Part shown: positions 28,101 through 37,030 of the stretch, piece by piece
How positions within the stretch are numbered: position 1 is the stretch's first letter
Layout of the letters: each line of letters begins with the position of its first letter
Assembly: GCA_965226645.1 (NCBI GenBank)
Contig: CBDDDL010000002.1
Coordinates: 372,001-436,000, forward strand
Length of the DNA stretch: 64,000 nt
Origin: Poriferisodalis sp965226645
GTDB lineage: Bacteria > Actinomycetota > Acidimicrobiia > Acidimicrobiales > Poriferisodalaceae
Direction of reading: 5' to 3'
Notes under the pieces: model-generated
The model's input: only the letters and a program-made list of their open reading frames with translations
Database searches by the model: none
What the model was told of the DNA's origin: nothing
Position numbers and translations under genes: made by a program

Positions 28101-30599
28101 TCAGGCGCGAAGCGCCTTGTTGGCGGGGTCATATGCGGCCTCAGCAAGCACGGTGGCGGTGCGGCGCTCGCCGAGCAGGTCGAGCTCGAAGGTGCTGCCG
28201 GGGGCCTCGAAGCGGGGATCGACGTACACGAACGCCAAGCTGCGGCCCACGGAGTGGCCCCAGGCGCCGCTCGTGCCGATTCCCATCGGCTCGTCGCTGC
28301 CGGGCGCGAATGCGGGTTCGTTGCCCCGCACTTCATTGTCGGTGGCGTCCACCTCGCAGTACACAAGCACCATCGACAGCGGCTCGCCTCGCTCTTCGGC
28401 GTCCCGGCGTGCTGCTGCGGCGTCGCGACCGACGAACGGCCGTCGGTAATCCACGAAACGCCCCAGGCGCGCCTCCACCGGAGTGATCTCGGTGGTCAGC
28501 TCGCTGCCCCACGCCTTGTACGCCTTTTCGATGCGCATCACGTTCATCGCATAGCTGCCGAAGTGGATCAGACCGTATGGCTCGCCCGACTCGGCCACTG
28601 CGTCATAGACGCGGGCGGCACCCTCCATTCCGCAGTGCAGCTCCCAGCCCAGCTCGCCGACATAGGACACCCGAAGCGCGATCGCCGGCACACCGGCCAC
28701 GGAAATCTCTCGAGCAGTCAGCCACCCGAACTCGTCGTTGCCAAGGACCGTGTCGCACAGAGGCGCCAGCACGTCGCGGGCCCGCGGGCCGGTGACCGCC
28801 ACGATCGCGGTGGCATCGGTGACGTCCCGGACGCTGACCTGTTCACCGTCCTCGATGTGGTCGCGCAGCCAGTCGAAGTCGTGGCTCTGGCCCATGATCG
28901 CCGAGGCCAACCAGAACCGATCGGGCGCAAGGCGGGCGATGGTCATCTCGCACTCGATGCCGCCAAGCGGGGTCAGCATGTGAGTGAGGCGGATACCGCC
29001 GTCTCGCCCCGGCAGACGGTTGGCGGACAGCCGGTCGAGCAATGCTGCCGCGTGGGCACCGGTCACCTCGAACTTGGCGAACGCGCTGAGATCAGCCACG
29101 CCGACACGCTCACGCACGCCTCGCACCTCAGCGCCGACGAGGTCGTGTGCGTTCGAACGTCGGAACGAGTGGGTCTCGGGCGTGCCGTCGGGAGAGAAGT
29201 ACTGCGGACGCTCCCAGCCGTAGATCTCCTGCCACCGCGCACCCAGAGCATCCAGTCGGCTCCACAGCGGTGTCGTTTTGACCGGCCGACCTGCGTCGCG
29301 CTGCTCGCCCGGCAGTCGCACTTGGTACATCTCGTGATATTCGTCGATGGCCTTGTCGTAGGCGAAGGCCGACTTGGGCCCGGTGTGGTCGCCGAACCGG
29401 CGCGGGTCCATGCTGCGCACATTGATCTCGGTCTGACCGTGCACCATCCACTGAGCGAGGAACTTGCCGGCGCCCGGCCCCTGCGTGATGCCGATGGACG
29501 CCCCGTTGCAATGCCAGTAGTTGCGCACGCCCGGAGCCGGCCCCATCAGGTAACCCGAATCGGGTGTGTGGGTGATCGGCCCCGAGACGACCTGCTTGAT
29601 GCCGGCCGGCGCGAGCGCGCCGATGCGTTGCTGCGCGAAATCCAGGCACTCCTCGAGCACGTCGAGGTCTTGGCCCGGCAGGTGGAAGTGCAGATCCCAG
29701 TCGATGCCGTCGACGCCATACGCCCGAGCACCGCTCATCTCGTAGGGACCGATGAGCAGCCCGTCGATTTCCTGTCGGTAGTAGCACGAGGCGCGCGGAT
29801 CGCGAACAACAGGCAGTTCGTAGCTGAGTGCCGCAACCTCGGGCACCGATTCAGTGACGAGGTACTGGTGAATGACCGACACGATCGGTACGTCGAGCCC
29901 GATCATCGCCCCGAGTTGCGGCGCGTAGTGCCCTGCGGCGTTGACGACGTGCTCACAGTGGATGATCTCGCGCTCCGCATCGCCGTTGGCTCCGTTGCGA
30001 CGTCGGGCCGGATCGGCGCCGCCCCGAACGACAGCGACATCCCAGGTGCCGTCAGGCCGCTGCGTCATGCCGGTGACCAGCGTGTGGCGCATGATCCGGC
30101 AGCCCAGATCGCGGGCACCCTTCGCCATGGCGTTGGTGCAGCTCGACGGGTCGGTCCAGCCGTCGTGGGGCGTATGGAAACCAAGCTGGACGTCTTCGAG
30201 GTCGGTGAGCAGCGGATGCAGTTCGGCGATCTCACTGGGGCCAATGAGGTGCGACTCGACGCCGATCTGGGTGAGCATGGCGTGGACGTAGTGATGCCAG
30301 TCGGCCTCGTCGGCAGTACGTGCCAACCGGATCGCCCCGCAGCCATGCCACCCTGCTGACAGCCCGGTCTCGGCCTCGATGCGCGGATACAGCGAGATGG
30401 CCTCCTGATGGACCTTGGCCATGTTGAGGTCGCCGATGAAGTTCGGGATGAGGCCAGCCGCGTGCCAAGTCGACCCCGACGTCAGCTCGCCCTTCTCGAC
30501 GAGGATCGTGTCGGTCCATCCTTCGTGCGCGAGCGCGTACAGCAAGCCGGCGCCCATCGCGCCGCCGCCGACGATCACGCATCGCGCTTGTGCAGGCAT
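28101..30599 (-). CDS. Dimethylglycine/sarcosine dehydrogenase-family flavoprotein (FAD + GcvT-like)
   Basis: The 832-residue protein has the DMGDH/SarDH architecture. The FAD-binding DAO domain starts VIVGGGAMGAGLL, with the covalent-flavin motif STWHAAG (His46) and HQYLVTES. An FAO_M linker region (PQYFSPDGTPETHSFRRSN) follows, then the folate-binding GcvT-like domain (LTPLGGIECEMTIARL; ALRVSYVGELGWELH; RIEKAYKAWGSELTTEITPVEA). Such enzymes oxidise N-methyl groups and deliver the C1 unit to tetrahydrofolate. It lies 94 bp upstream of the MttB-like gene on the same strand, a likely operon. Substrate choice between dimethylglycine and sarcosine cannot be read. Confidence 0.9.
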   Translation of the reverse strand: MPAQARCVIVGGGAMGAGLLYALAHEGWTDTILVEKGELTSGSTWHAAGLIPNFIGDLNMAKVHQEAISLYPRIEAETGLSAGWHGCGAIRLARTADEADWHHYVHAMLTQIGVESHLIGPSEIAELHPLLTDLEDVQLGFHTPHDGWTDPSSCTNAMAKGARDLGCRIMRHTLVTGMTQRPDGTWDVAVVRGGADPARRRNGANGDAEREIIHCEHVVNAAGHYAPQLGAMIGLDVPIVSVIHQYLVTESVPEVAALSYELPVVRDPRASCYYRQEIDGLLIGPYEMSGARAYGVDGIDWDLHFHLPGQDLDVLEECLDFAQQRIGALAPAGIKQVVSGPITHTPDSGYLMGPAPGVRNYWHCNGASIGITQGPGAGKFLAQWMVHGQTEINVRSMDPRRFGDHTGPKSAFAYDKAIDEYHEMYQVRLPGEQRDAGRPVKTTPLWSRLDALGARWQEIYGWERPQYFSPDGTPETHSFRRSNAHDLVGAEVRGVRERVGVADLSAFAKFEVTGAHAAALLDRLSANRLPGRDGGIRLTHMLTPLGGIECEMTIARLAPDRFWLASAIMGQSHDFDWLRDHIEDGEQVSVRDVTDATAIVAVTGPRARDVLAPLCDTVLGNDEFGWLTAREISVAGVPAIALRVSYVGELGWELHCGMEGAARVYDAVAESGEPYGLIHFGSYAMNVMRIEKAYKAWGSELTTEITPVEARLGRFVDYRRPFVGRDAAAARRDAEERGEPLSMVLVYCEVDATDNEVRGNEPAFAPGSDEPMGIGTSGAWGHSVGRSLAFVYVDPRFEAPGSTFELDLLGERRTATVLAEAAYDPANKALRA

Positions 30600-30866
30600 G
30601 CTCAGTGATGCCGGGCATGCTCAGCCATGGCTCACCCGCTCAGTCATTCACAGGCCCCCAATGATCTTGGCCAGACGCGAGCCGTACCCCCCGGTACCGA
30701 CCCCCTGGCATGCCGACGTGGTGCGCGCAAATTACCACCACTCAGCGCGCAGGTGCGCGCAATTGGTCTACATGGGCTCGGCACTACGTGCGAAGTCGGC
30801 ATCGGAGGGTGCAACCTCTCTTGCAGCCATGTCGGCCCTTTCCCATGCAGTCTGCAAAATGCGCCC

Positions 30867-32054
30867 TCAGGCCGCAGTCCCGGCGTCAAATCGCGCCAGT
30901 GCAGCAGGAAACTGATCGAGAGTCACGATGTCGACTTCGGTGCGAGACTGGGACCGCTCGCCGCCGTACACGACCGTCTGCGCAGCGACGCCGGGCACCG
31001 TCCTAGCGACACGGCCCAGCGGCCGCAGCCAGTCAGACGCCACCGTGGCGCCCGACTTGGCCTCGATGGCGTTGATGCCGCGCCCGGTCTCATAGAGCAG
31101 GTCGCACTCAAGCTTGTTCGAATCTCGATAGAAGCTGAGCCGGGGCCGACGACCGCGGTTGTAGCAGTGCTTCACGGCCTCGGCGACGACGATGTTCTCG
31201 AACAACTGGCCGCGCAGGGGGTGAGTCGTCACTTGGCCCGCTTCTTGGAGCCCCAAGAGGTGGCTGGCGAGGCCGACGTCGTAGAAGTAGATCTTCGGAG
31301 ACTTCACCAGTCGCTTGCGGACGTTGGCGTGGAAGGGCGGCAACAGGAAGGCGATGTAGCTGCGTTCGAGCACGGTGAGCCAGTTCCGGATGGTCGTCCG
31401 CGAAACGCCGACATCGTTGCCGAGCGACGTCATATCCAACAAGTTGCCGACCCGGCCGGCGCACAGGGCGACGAACTGCCTGAAGGCCGACAGATCACCG
31501 ACACCTCCCATCCGGCGCACGTCCCGTTCGACGTAGGTGTCGACATAGTCGGCGAGCGCTTGGCGGGGTTCGAGTTGCTGATCGACGATCCGCGGGTAGA
31601 AGCCTCCATAAGCGATGTCGCTGAACGATCCGCCCCCGCCTGCCGTGCGGCGTTCTTCGAGCGAGAACGGCAGCAACCGCAGCTGTGCAACGCGGCCGGC
31701 GAGCGATTCGCTGACCGCCTCGTTGAGCGCGAAGTTCTCGCTGCCCGTCAGTACGTACAAACCATTGGCGCCGCTGGCATCTGCCGCTTCCTTGAGATAC
31801 GAGAAGAGTGACGGCACATGCTGGACTTCGTCGATGACAGCGGGCGTGCCGAGGTCGCGCAGGAATCCCCGTGGGTCATGCTCGGCTCGCTCACGGATAT
31901 CGAGCGCGTCCAAGCTGATGTACTCGACACCTGAGGTCGCGAAGACGGACTTGCACAACGTGGTCTTGCCCGACTGCCGCGGCCCGGTCACGGAAACAAA
32001 CGGATACTGACCGAACAAGCGTGGCAGCAACGGGGCAATCTCGCGCTGGATCAT
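30867..32054 (-). CDS. AAA (AAA_14) ATPase with DUF4143 domain, second copy in window
   Basis: The 395-residue protein has Walker A GPRQSGKTT (24-32), AVIDEVQ as Walker B, VLTGSENFAL, a winged-helix part (TSLGNDVGVSRTTIRNWLTVL) and the DUF4143 end (VVAEAVKHCYNRGRRPRLSFYRDSNKLECDLLYETG...AIEAKSG), where E...D...E.K resembles a restriction-type nuclease core. It lacks the Ser/Ala insert of the 14-kb homologue and is only distantly similar. An AT-rich stretch lies directly upstream. It sits between the two DMGDH-family genes and opposite a NYN gene. Confidence 0.9.
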   Translation of the reverse strand: MIQREIAPLLPRLFGQYPFVSVTGPRQSGKTTLCKSVFATSGVEYISLDALDIRERAEHDPRGFLRDLGTPAVIDEVQHVPSLFSYLKEAADASGANGLYVLTGSENFALNEAVSESLAGRVAQLRLLPFSLEERRTAGGGGSFSDIAYGGFYPRIVDQQLEPRQALADYVDTYVERDVRRMGGVGDLSAFRQFVALCAGRVGNLLDMTSLGNDVGVSRTTIRNWLTVLERSYIAFLLPPFHANVRKRLVKSPKIYFYDVGLASHLLGLQEAGQVTTHPLRGQLFENIVVAEAVKHCYNRGRRPRLSFYRDSNKLECDLLYETGRGINAIEAKSGATVASDWLRPLGRVARTVPGVAAQTVVYGGERSQSRTEVDIVTLDQFPAALARFDAGTAA

Positions 32055-32167
32055 TGCACGAGCTTAAGCGCAGAAACCATGCAATACGCAACTTCAAGTT
32101 TCGTTTTGCAATATTTTTCGCTGAACGTACGCGCCGGTGCCGTTGGTGACACCTGCCGCATGAGATC

Positions 32168-33007
32168 GTGCAGTCAGAGATCGACGGGTTCAACTTCTAC
32201 GACGGCGCCGTCAAGGGGACGGGTTACAAGTGGCTGGACTTCGAGGCGCTGTGTCGCTTGTTTCTGCCGCGCGACCGCATCGTCAAGATCCGCTACTTCA
32301 CGGCTCGCGTGAGCGCTCGCCCGGATGACCCGCAGCAGGCAAACCGCCAAGACACCTACCTTCGGGCTCTCGCAACACTGCCGCTCTTGGAGATCCACTA
32401 CGGGTATTTCAAGACTCGGTCGGTCCGACTGCCGCTGGCGCAACCCGAGCCAGCCGGCCCCCGAACGGTGGAAGTCCTCAGGACGGAGGAAAAGGGCTCC
32501 GACGTCAACCTGGCCACGTACCTGCTACTGGACGCGTTCAAGAACGCCTGCGACACGGCAGTCGTGATCAGCAACGACTCAGATCTCTCTCAAGCGATTC
32601 GAGTCGCACAGTCTGAGTTGGGCGTCAGGGTTGGCATCGTCAATCCGCACCCCCGACACCAGCGATCTCTTGAACTCCTCGGACTCAACTGCTTGTTCTA
32701 CAAACAGGTTCCGCGTCAACTGCTCGGGCAAGCCCAGCTGCCAGCGGTGCTGCACGATTCAAAGGGACCGATCCGCAAGCCCCAAGCCCGGAACAGCGGT
32801 GCACAATGCTCGAAGGCCCGCCGAAGCGGGCCTTCGCCCAGCCACCGGAAGCGACTGGGGGGATATGGCCGCAGCGTACATCAGCCGCATGACATCCGCT
32901 ACATCTCTGGCTCGGCGCTGATTCCGATTCCGGCACGGCCATCCATTCAGTCGCGCCACTATGGCGTGGGTGCTCGGACCCGCACTTGTGTGCAATCTGA
33001 AACTTGA
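32168..33007 (+). CDS. NYN (PIN-like) domain protein, ends abnormal
   Basis: The core is a NYN/LabA-like RNase domain: IDGFNFYDGAVKGTGYKWLDF (catalytic Asp at the start), KIRYFTARV, EEKGSDVNLATYLLLDAF (conserved SDVN) and VVISNDSDL. Both ends look damaged. The first beta-strand that normally precedes IDGFN is missing because an in-frame TGA lies shortly upstream, so the only start is GTG 32168. Relatives usually stop shortly after a motif like GPIRKP, but this frame runs about 70 codons further, through a terminator-like hairpin. It may be inactive or need a different start. Confidence 0.7.
   Translation: MQSEIDGFNFYDGAVKGTGYKWLDFEALCRLFLPRDRIVKIRYFTARVSARPDDPQQANRQDTYLRALATLPLLEIHYGYFKTRSVRLPLAQPEPAGPRTVEVLRTEEKGSDVNLATYLLLDAFKNACDTAVVISNDSDLSQAIRVAQSELGVRVGIVNPHPRHQRSLELLGLNCLFYKQVPRQLLGQAQLPAVLHDSKGPIRKPQARNSGAQCSKARRSGPSPSHRKRLGGYGRSVHQPHDIRYISGSALIPIPARPSIQSRHYGVGARTRTCVQSET
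32811..32836 (+). terminator. Terminator-like hairpin inside the 3' part of the NYN frame
   Basis: There is a perfect 11-bp stem CGAAGGCCCGC / GCGGGCCTTCG with a CGAA tetraloop. No T-run follows, so strength is unclear. Its position after the expected end of NYN proteins suggests that it is the gene's original terminator. Confidence 0.65.
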
Positions 33008-33023
33008 ACTTTCAGATTGCACA
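32989..33023. terminator. Perfect inverted repeat between convergent genes
   Basis: The arms TGTGCAATCTGAAA and TTTCAGATTGCACA (14 bp) are separated by a 7-base loop. It overlaps the end of the NYN frame and lies 14 bp past the 3' end of the leftward DMGDH-type gene. It probably acts as a bidirectional terminator; an operator or mobile-element end is the alternative. Confidence 0.6.
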
Positions 33024-33036
33024 TCCAATGGAACAG

Positions 33037-35592
33037 CTACAGGCGGACGCGTTGGTTGGTGGGGTCGTAGAAACTTCTTAGTGAGGGTGTGGCGTTGATT
33101 CGGCGGCCGGCGATTTCGATGTCGAACTGGCCGGCTTCGAGCCAGGACTTGGTGACGGGCTGCGGATCCGGATCGGACGCAGTCGGGTGGGCGACATAAC
33201 CCATTGCCAGGCAGCGGTCCTCGGTGTAGCTCCACATCGCCGAGGTGACCCGGCCGACGAGTTCGCCGTCGCGGCGGATCGGCTCATCGTGATAGGCGAG
33301 CAGGTCGGGATCCTCAAGACGGAACTGCACCAGGCGGCGGGTGCGCGGCTCGTGGCGCTGTGCTTCCAGCGCTGCACGGCCGATGAAGTCCCGTGGCTTG
33401 TCCCATGCGATCGCGAACCCGAGTCCAGATTCGAGCGGCGTGTCCTCGTCGCTGATGTCGTGGCCCCAATGCCGGTAGCCGCACTCGAGACGCAGTGTGT
33501 TCATGGCGTGGTAGCCGGCGTGCGCCAGCTCCAACCCGTCGGCGGTCTCGGCAGCGTCTTTCAACGCTTCGTACACCGCAACCGCCCGAGCATTCGGCAC
33601 GTACAGCTCCCAGCCGAGCTCGCCGACGTAGCTCATGCGAACCGCCAGCACAGGTGTTGGGCCCGTCGCAGTCGCGATGTCGATGTGCCTGGCACTGCCG
33701 AACCCGAACGGCTCATTGTCAAGCGCAGCATCGGTGACCCGGCCCAGCAGGTCCCTCGATTGCGGCCCCATCAAACCCAGCACGGCCCGCTCGTCGGTGA
33801 CGTCGGCGATCTCGACGTCCCGTCCGCGGCAAGCACGCCGCAGCCATGCCCAATCGCGTGTCTGCGTAGCCGCGGATGTGACGACCCAGAAGTCATCATC
33901 CCCCAGCCGGGTCACGGTCAGGTCGGCCTCGATTCCGCCCCGCTCGTTGCACCACTGGGTGTAGACGGCGCGGCCCGGCTCCACATCCACCGACGCCGCA
34001 CTCAGGGTGTCGAGCACATCAAGCGCATCGGGTCCGCGCACCGTGAATTTGGCGAACGACGACTGGTCGAACAGCGCCACGCCGTTGCGCACCGCGTCGC
34101 ATTCCCGACCCGCATTGTCGAACCAGTTCTGCTTGCCGTAGCTGTAGCGGTACTCGCGCTCCTGGCCAGGATCGGCAAACCAGTTGGCCCGCTCCCAGCC
34201 AGCCGTTTCGCCGAAGACCGCACCGGCCGCGTCCATCGAATCGTGCAGCGGCGAGCGGCGCTGGTCGCGAGCGCTCGTGTACTGGAAGAACGGCCAGTGC
34301 ATCGCGTACAGCAAGCCGAGGCTCTCGCTGATCCGCTCGGCGAGGTAGCCCTCGTCGGCTTGGAACGGCATGGCGCGCCGGATGTCCACGGCGGAAAGAT
34401 CCATCGGCGGGTGCCGGTCAGCAATCCAGTCGGCGAGCACCCATCCGGCGCCGCCCGCGGACTGGATGCCGACGGAGTTGAAACCCGCTGCCACGAAGCA
34501 GCCGTCCACCTCGGGAGCCTCGCCGAGGTAATACACGCCGTCGGGCGTGAACGACTCGGGGCCGTTGAAGAACAGCTGCACGCCGCAGTCCTCGAGTGCG
34601 GGCACACGGTGACAGGAGCGCTCGAACACGGGTCCGACGTGGTCCCAGTCCTCGTCGAGGGTGCCGAAGCTGAAGTCCCGAGGAATGCCGCCCACGCGCC
34701 AGACCTTGGCCTCCGGTTCGAAGAAGCCGACCATGAGCTTGCCGGTCTCTTCCTTGAAGTACGAGAAGTTGCCGGGATCGCGCATGATGGGCGTCGTCGC
34801 ATCGATGCCATCGAGTGGCTCGGTCACGACGTAGAAGTGCTCGCAGGCCTGCAGCGGCACGTTGACACCGATCTGCGCAGCCAGATGGCGGGTCCACATG
34901 CCCGTGGCCAGCACCACCGTTTCGGTTTCGATGAGGTGATCGGGGGCATCATCCCCGCCGCCGTCAGCCGACTCAGTACGCACGCCGCAGATCGCGCCGT
35001 TGCGGGTCTCGAGGCCCGTCACCGCGACGCCTTCGACGATGCGGCAGCCGTGCGCTCGTGCCCCCTTTGCCAGCGCCATCGTCACGTCAACGGGCGAGAC
35101 CATGCCGTCATCGGGCAGGTACAGCGCGCCCACCAGATCGTCGATGCGGATCAGCGGCCACATCTCCGAGAGCTCGTCCATGTCGATCTGCCGGGACTCG
35201 ACGCCCATGGAGGCCCCCATCGAGGCGCCTCGCAGGATCTCGTCCCAGCGTTCTGCGTCCGACGCCACCGAGATCGAGCCTGGCGCGCGGAAGCCCGTGG
35301 CCTGTCCGGTCTCGTCCTCGAGAGCCTCGAACAGGCGCACCGAGTACGTCGCAAGCTTGGTCAGGCTGTAGGTCGCCTTGAGCTGCGCCGCCAACCCGGC
35401 GGCATGCCAGGTAGTGCCGGACGTGAGTTGGTTCTGTTCCAGCAGCAGCACGTCGCGAATGCCGCGGCGCACGAGGTGGTACGCGATCGCACAGCCCACA
35501 ACCCCGCCGCCGACCACCACCACTTCGGCTCGGTCAGGCAGGCCGCGTCCCACAGCTTCTCTTGCAGTCGCCACTGGTTCAGACGCGTTCAA
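33037..35592 (-). CDS. Dimethylglycine/sarcosine dehydrogenase-family flavoprotein, second paralogue
   Basis: The 851-residue protein has the same three-part layout as the gene at 28.1 kb: DAO domain (EVVVVGGGVVGCAIAYHL, GTTWHAAG with His63 for covalent FAD, FNSVGIQSAGGAGWVLADW), linker (GWERANWFADPG) and GcvT-like end (GGIEADLTVTRLGDDDFWVV; AVRMSYVGELGWELYVP; TLRLECGYRHWGHDIS). The start is uncertain: TTG at 35592 lacks a clear ribosome binding site, and GTG at 35574 is an alternative. Its 5' end overlaps the hydroxy-acid oxidase gene by 14 bp, showing an operon. The two paralogues may act in sequence on dimethylglycine and sarcosine. Confidence 0.88.
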   Translation of the reverse strand: MNASEPVATAREAVGRGLPDRAEVVVVGGGVVGCAIAYHLVRRGIRDVLLLEQNQLTSGTTWHAAGLAAQLKATYSLTKLATYSVRLFEALEDETGQATGFRAPGSISVASDAERWDEILRGASMGASMGVESRQIDMDELSEMWPLIRIDDLVGALYLPDDGMVSPVDVTMALAKGARAHGCRIVEGVAVTGLETRNGAICGVRTESADGGGDDAPDHLIETETVVLATGMWTRHLAAQIGVNVPLQACEHFYVVTEPLDGIDATTPIMRDPGNFSYFKEETGKLMVGFFEPEAKVWRVGGIPRDFSFGTLDEDWDHVGPVFERSCHRVPALEDCGVQLFFNGPESFTPDGVYYLGEAPEVDGCFVAAGFNSVGIQSAGGAGWVLADWIADRHPPMDLSAVDIRRAMPFQADEGYLAERISESLGLLYAMHWPFFQYTSARDQRRSPLHDSMDAAGAVFGETAGWERANWFADPGQEREYRYSYGKQNWFDNAGRECDAVRNGVALFDQSSFAKFTVRGPDALDVLDTLSAASVDVEPGRAVYTQWCNERGGIEADLTVTRLGDDDFWVVTSAATQTRDWAWLRRACRGRDVEIADVTDERAVLGLMGPQSRDLLGRVTDAALDNEPFGFGSARHIDIATATGPTPVLAVRMSYVGELGWELYVPNARAVAVYEALKDAAETADGLELAHAGYHAMNTLRLECGYRHWGHDISDEDTPLESGLGFAIAWDKPRDFIGRAALEAQRHEPRTRRLVQFRLEDPDLLAYHDEPIRRDGELVGRVTSAMWSYTEDRCLAMGYVAHPTASDPDPQPVTKSWLEAGQFDIEIAGRRINATPSLRSFYDPTNQRVRL

Positions 35593-36817
35593 GAAGGTCG
35601 GGCGTCAGGTCGGCGACCGATCGGACGCCGTTCAGACGCATCGTTCGGGTCATCCCTTCGACGAAGTAGTTGAGCACCCAGTCCACGCCGGTCTCGCCGG
35701 CAGCACCGAGGGCATACAGATAGGCGCGGCCGATCATCGCCGAGTCGGCCCCCAGCGCCAGCGCCTTGACGATGTCGCTACCGCGCCGGATGCCACCATC
35801 GCAGATCACCTCGCAACGATCGCCGACCGCTTCACGAATCGCGGGCACGCACTCCACCGGGGCCGGCGCTCCGTCCAGCTGGCGGCCTCCGTGATTGGAC
35901 ACGATCACGGCGTCGAGCCCGATATCGGCGGCGATCTTGGCGTCGTCCGGCGACAGCACGCCCTTCAGCATCACCGGGCCGTCCCAGCGCTCGCGGAACC
36001 ACTCGATGTCATCCCACGACAGAGACGGGTCGAACTGGCTGTTGACGTAGTCGGCAAGCGCGACCGCATCGCCGCCATCACCGCCGGTCGCCCCCTCGCA
36101 ATTGGAGAACTTGATCGGCTCGTTGCTCAAGAAATCGAACAGCCATCGCGGGTGCAGCAGGCCGTCGATGATCGTGTCTGGCCCCAGCTTCGGCGGAAGG
36201 CTGAAACCGTGGCGCACGTCACGCTCGCGACGGCCCAGCACCGCCGTGTCGACCGTGATCATGATCGCCTCGTAGCCGCAGGCAGCGGATCGCTGCAGCA
36301 GATCGGCCATCAGCTCTCGGTCACGCCACACGTACACCTGGAAGAACTTGCGCCCCGAGCACACTGCGGCCACTTCTTCGACTGAGCGCGTACCCATCGT
36401 CGACAGCGAGTAGGGAATGCCGGCGCGTTCAGCGGCACGTGCCACCGCCAGCTCGCCTTGGGAATGGGCGATGCGGTCGAAGCCCGTCGGTGCGATCACC
36501 AGCGGGATGGGTACGTCCTGGCCCAGCACCTTGCCCGAGATGTCCACCTCGGTCACATCGCGCAGCACACGAGGACGGAACTGCCACCGGTGGTACGCCG
36601 ACCTGCTTCGCTCGGCGCTGATCTCGTCCTCCGCGGCCCCGTCGATGTAGTCGAAGCAACCGCCCGGCATCCGGCGCTTGGCCATGCGGCGCAGGTCGGA
36701 CACGTCGGCGGCCCGGATCAGGTGCCGCTTGTCCGCATCGTGTTCGAACTCACCGAACTGCATGACGCTGCGGGCGGTCTCGTATGCCTGCGAGACCCAT
36801 TTCGTCAGGCCCACCAT
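35579..36817 (-). CDS. FMN-dependent alpha-hydroxy acid oxidase/dehydrogenase
   Basis: The 412-residue enzyme has GAGAGGAGG as ribosome binding site. Family motifs are FDYIDGAAEDE (residues about 55-65), IAPTGFDRIAHSQGELAVARAAERAGIPYSLSTMGT, QVYVWRDRELM, MITVDTAVLGRRERD, VSNHGGRQLDG with the catalytic His, and ICDGGIRRGSDIVKALALGADSAMIGR. It oxidises L-2-hydroxy acids (lactate, glycolate, mandelate) to keto acids. In this context a glycolate or glyoxylate-linked role is possible. The mycofactocin-linked homologue MftD is an alternative, but no mft genes are seen. Confidence 0.9.
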   Translation of the reverse strand: MVGLTKWVSQAYETARSVMQFGEFEHDADKRHLIRAADVSDLRRMAKRRMPGGCFDYIDGAAEDEISAERSRSAYHRWQFRPRVLRDVTEVDISGKVLGQDVPIPLVIAPTGFDRIAHSQGELAVARAAERAGIPYSLSTMGTRSVEEVAAVCSGRKFFQVYVWRDRELMADLLQRSAACGYEAIMITVDTAVLGRRERDVRHGFSLPPKLGPDTIIDGLLHPRWLFDFLSNEPIKFSNCEGATGGDGGDAVALADYVNSQFDPSLSWDDIEWFRERWDGPVMLKGVLSPDDAKIAADIGLDAVIVSNHGGRQLDGAPAPVECVPAIREAVGDRCEVICDGGIRRGSDIVKALALGADSAMIGRAYLYALGAAGETGVDWVLNYFVEGMTRTMRLNGVRSVADLTPDLLERV

Positions 36818-37030
36818 CGCCTGCCTCCTCTCTGCCGGCCGCTCAGGGTCCGCTTGGACACGTCAGATAAAAGCCGGCCCGAATGTGCATGCCCGTGTCG
36901 AGCACCGCCCGATCGGACCGGGTGCCAACGAACTCTACGATGTGGCCGAACTGCACAGAGCCCGTCCCGCATGCACCAACGCTTGCGGCCTGGGCGGACA
37001 AACATCCTCCCGATGCGAAAGTGAGCCGAC

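Noticed and set aside
28098..30359. 753-codon rightward frame opposite a DMGDH-type gene
   Set aside because: Shadow of the clearly identified leftward flavoprotein; composition is rich in R/H/V/G without domain signatures.
30600..30866. Possible small gene between the DMGDH-type gene and the ATPase gene
   Set aside because: Short frames exist on both strands but none has a ribosome binding site or a plausible protein pattern; treated as intergenic.
33187..35673. 828-codon rightward frame opposite the second DMGDH-type gene
   Set aside because: Same type of antisense artefact; the other strand has complete FAD and GcvT motifs.
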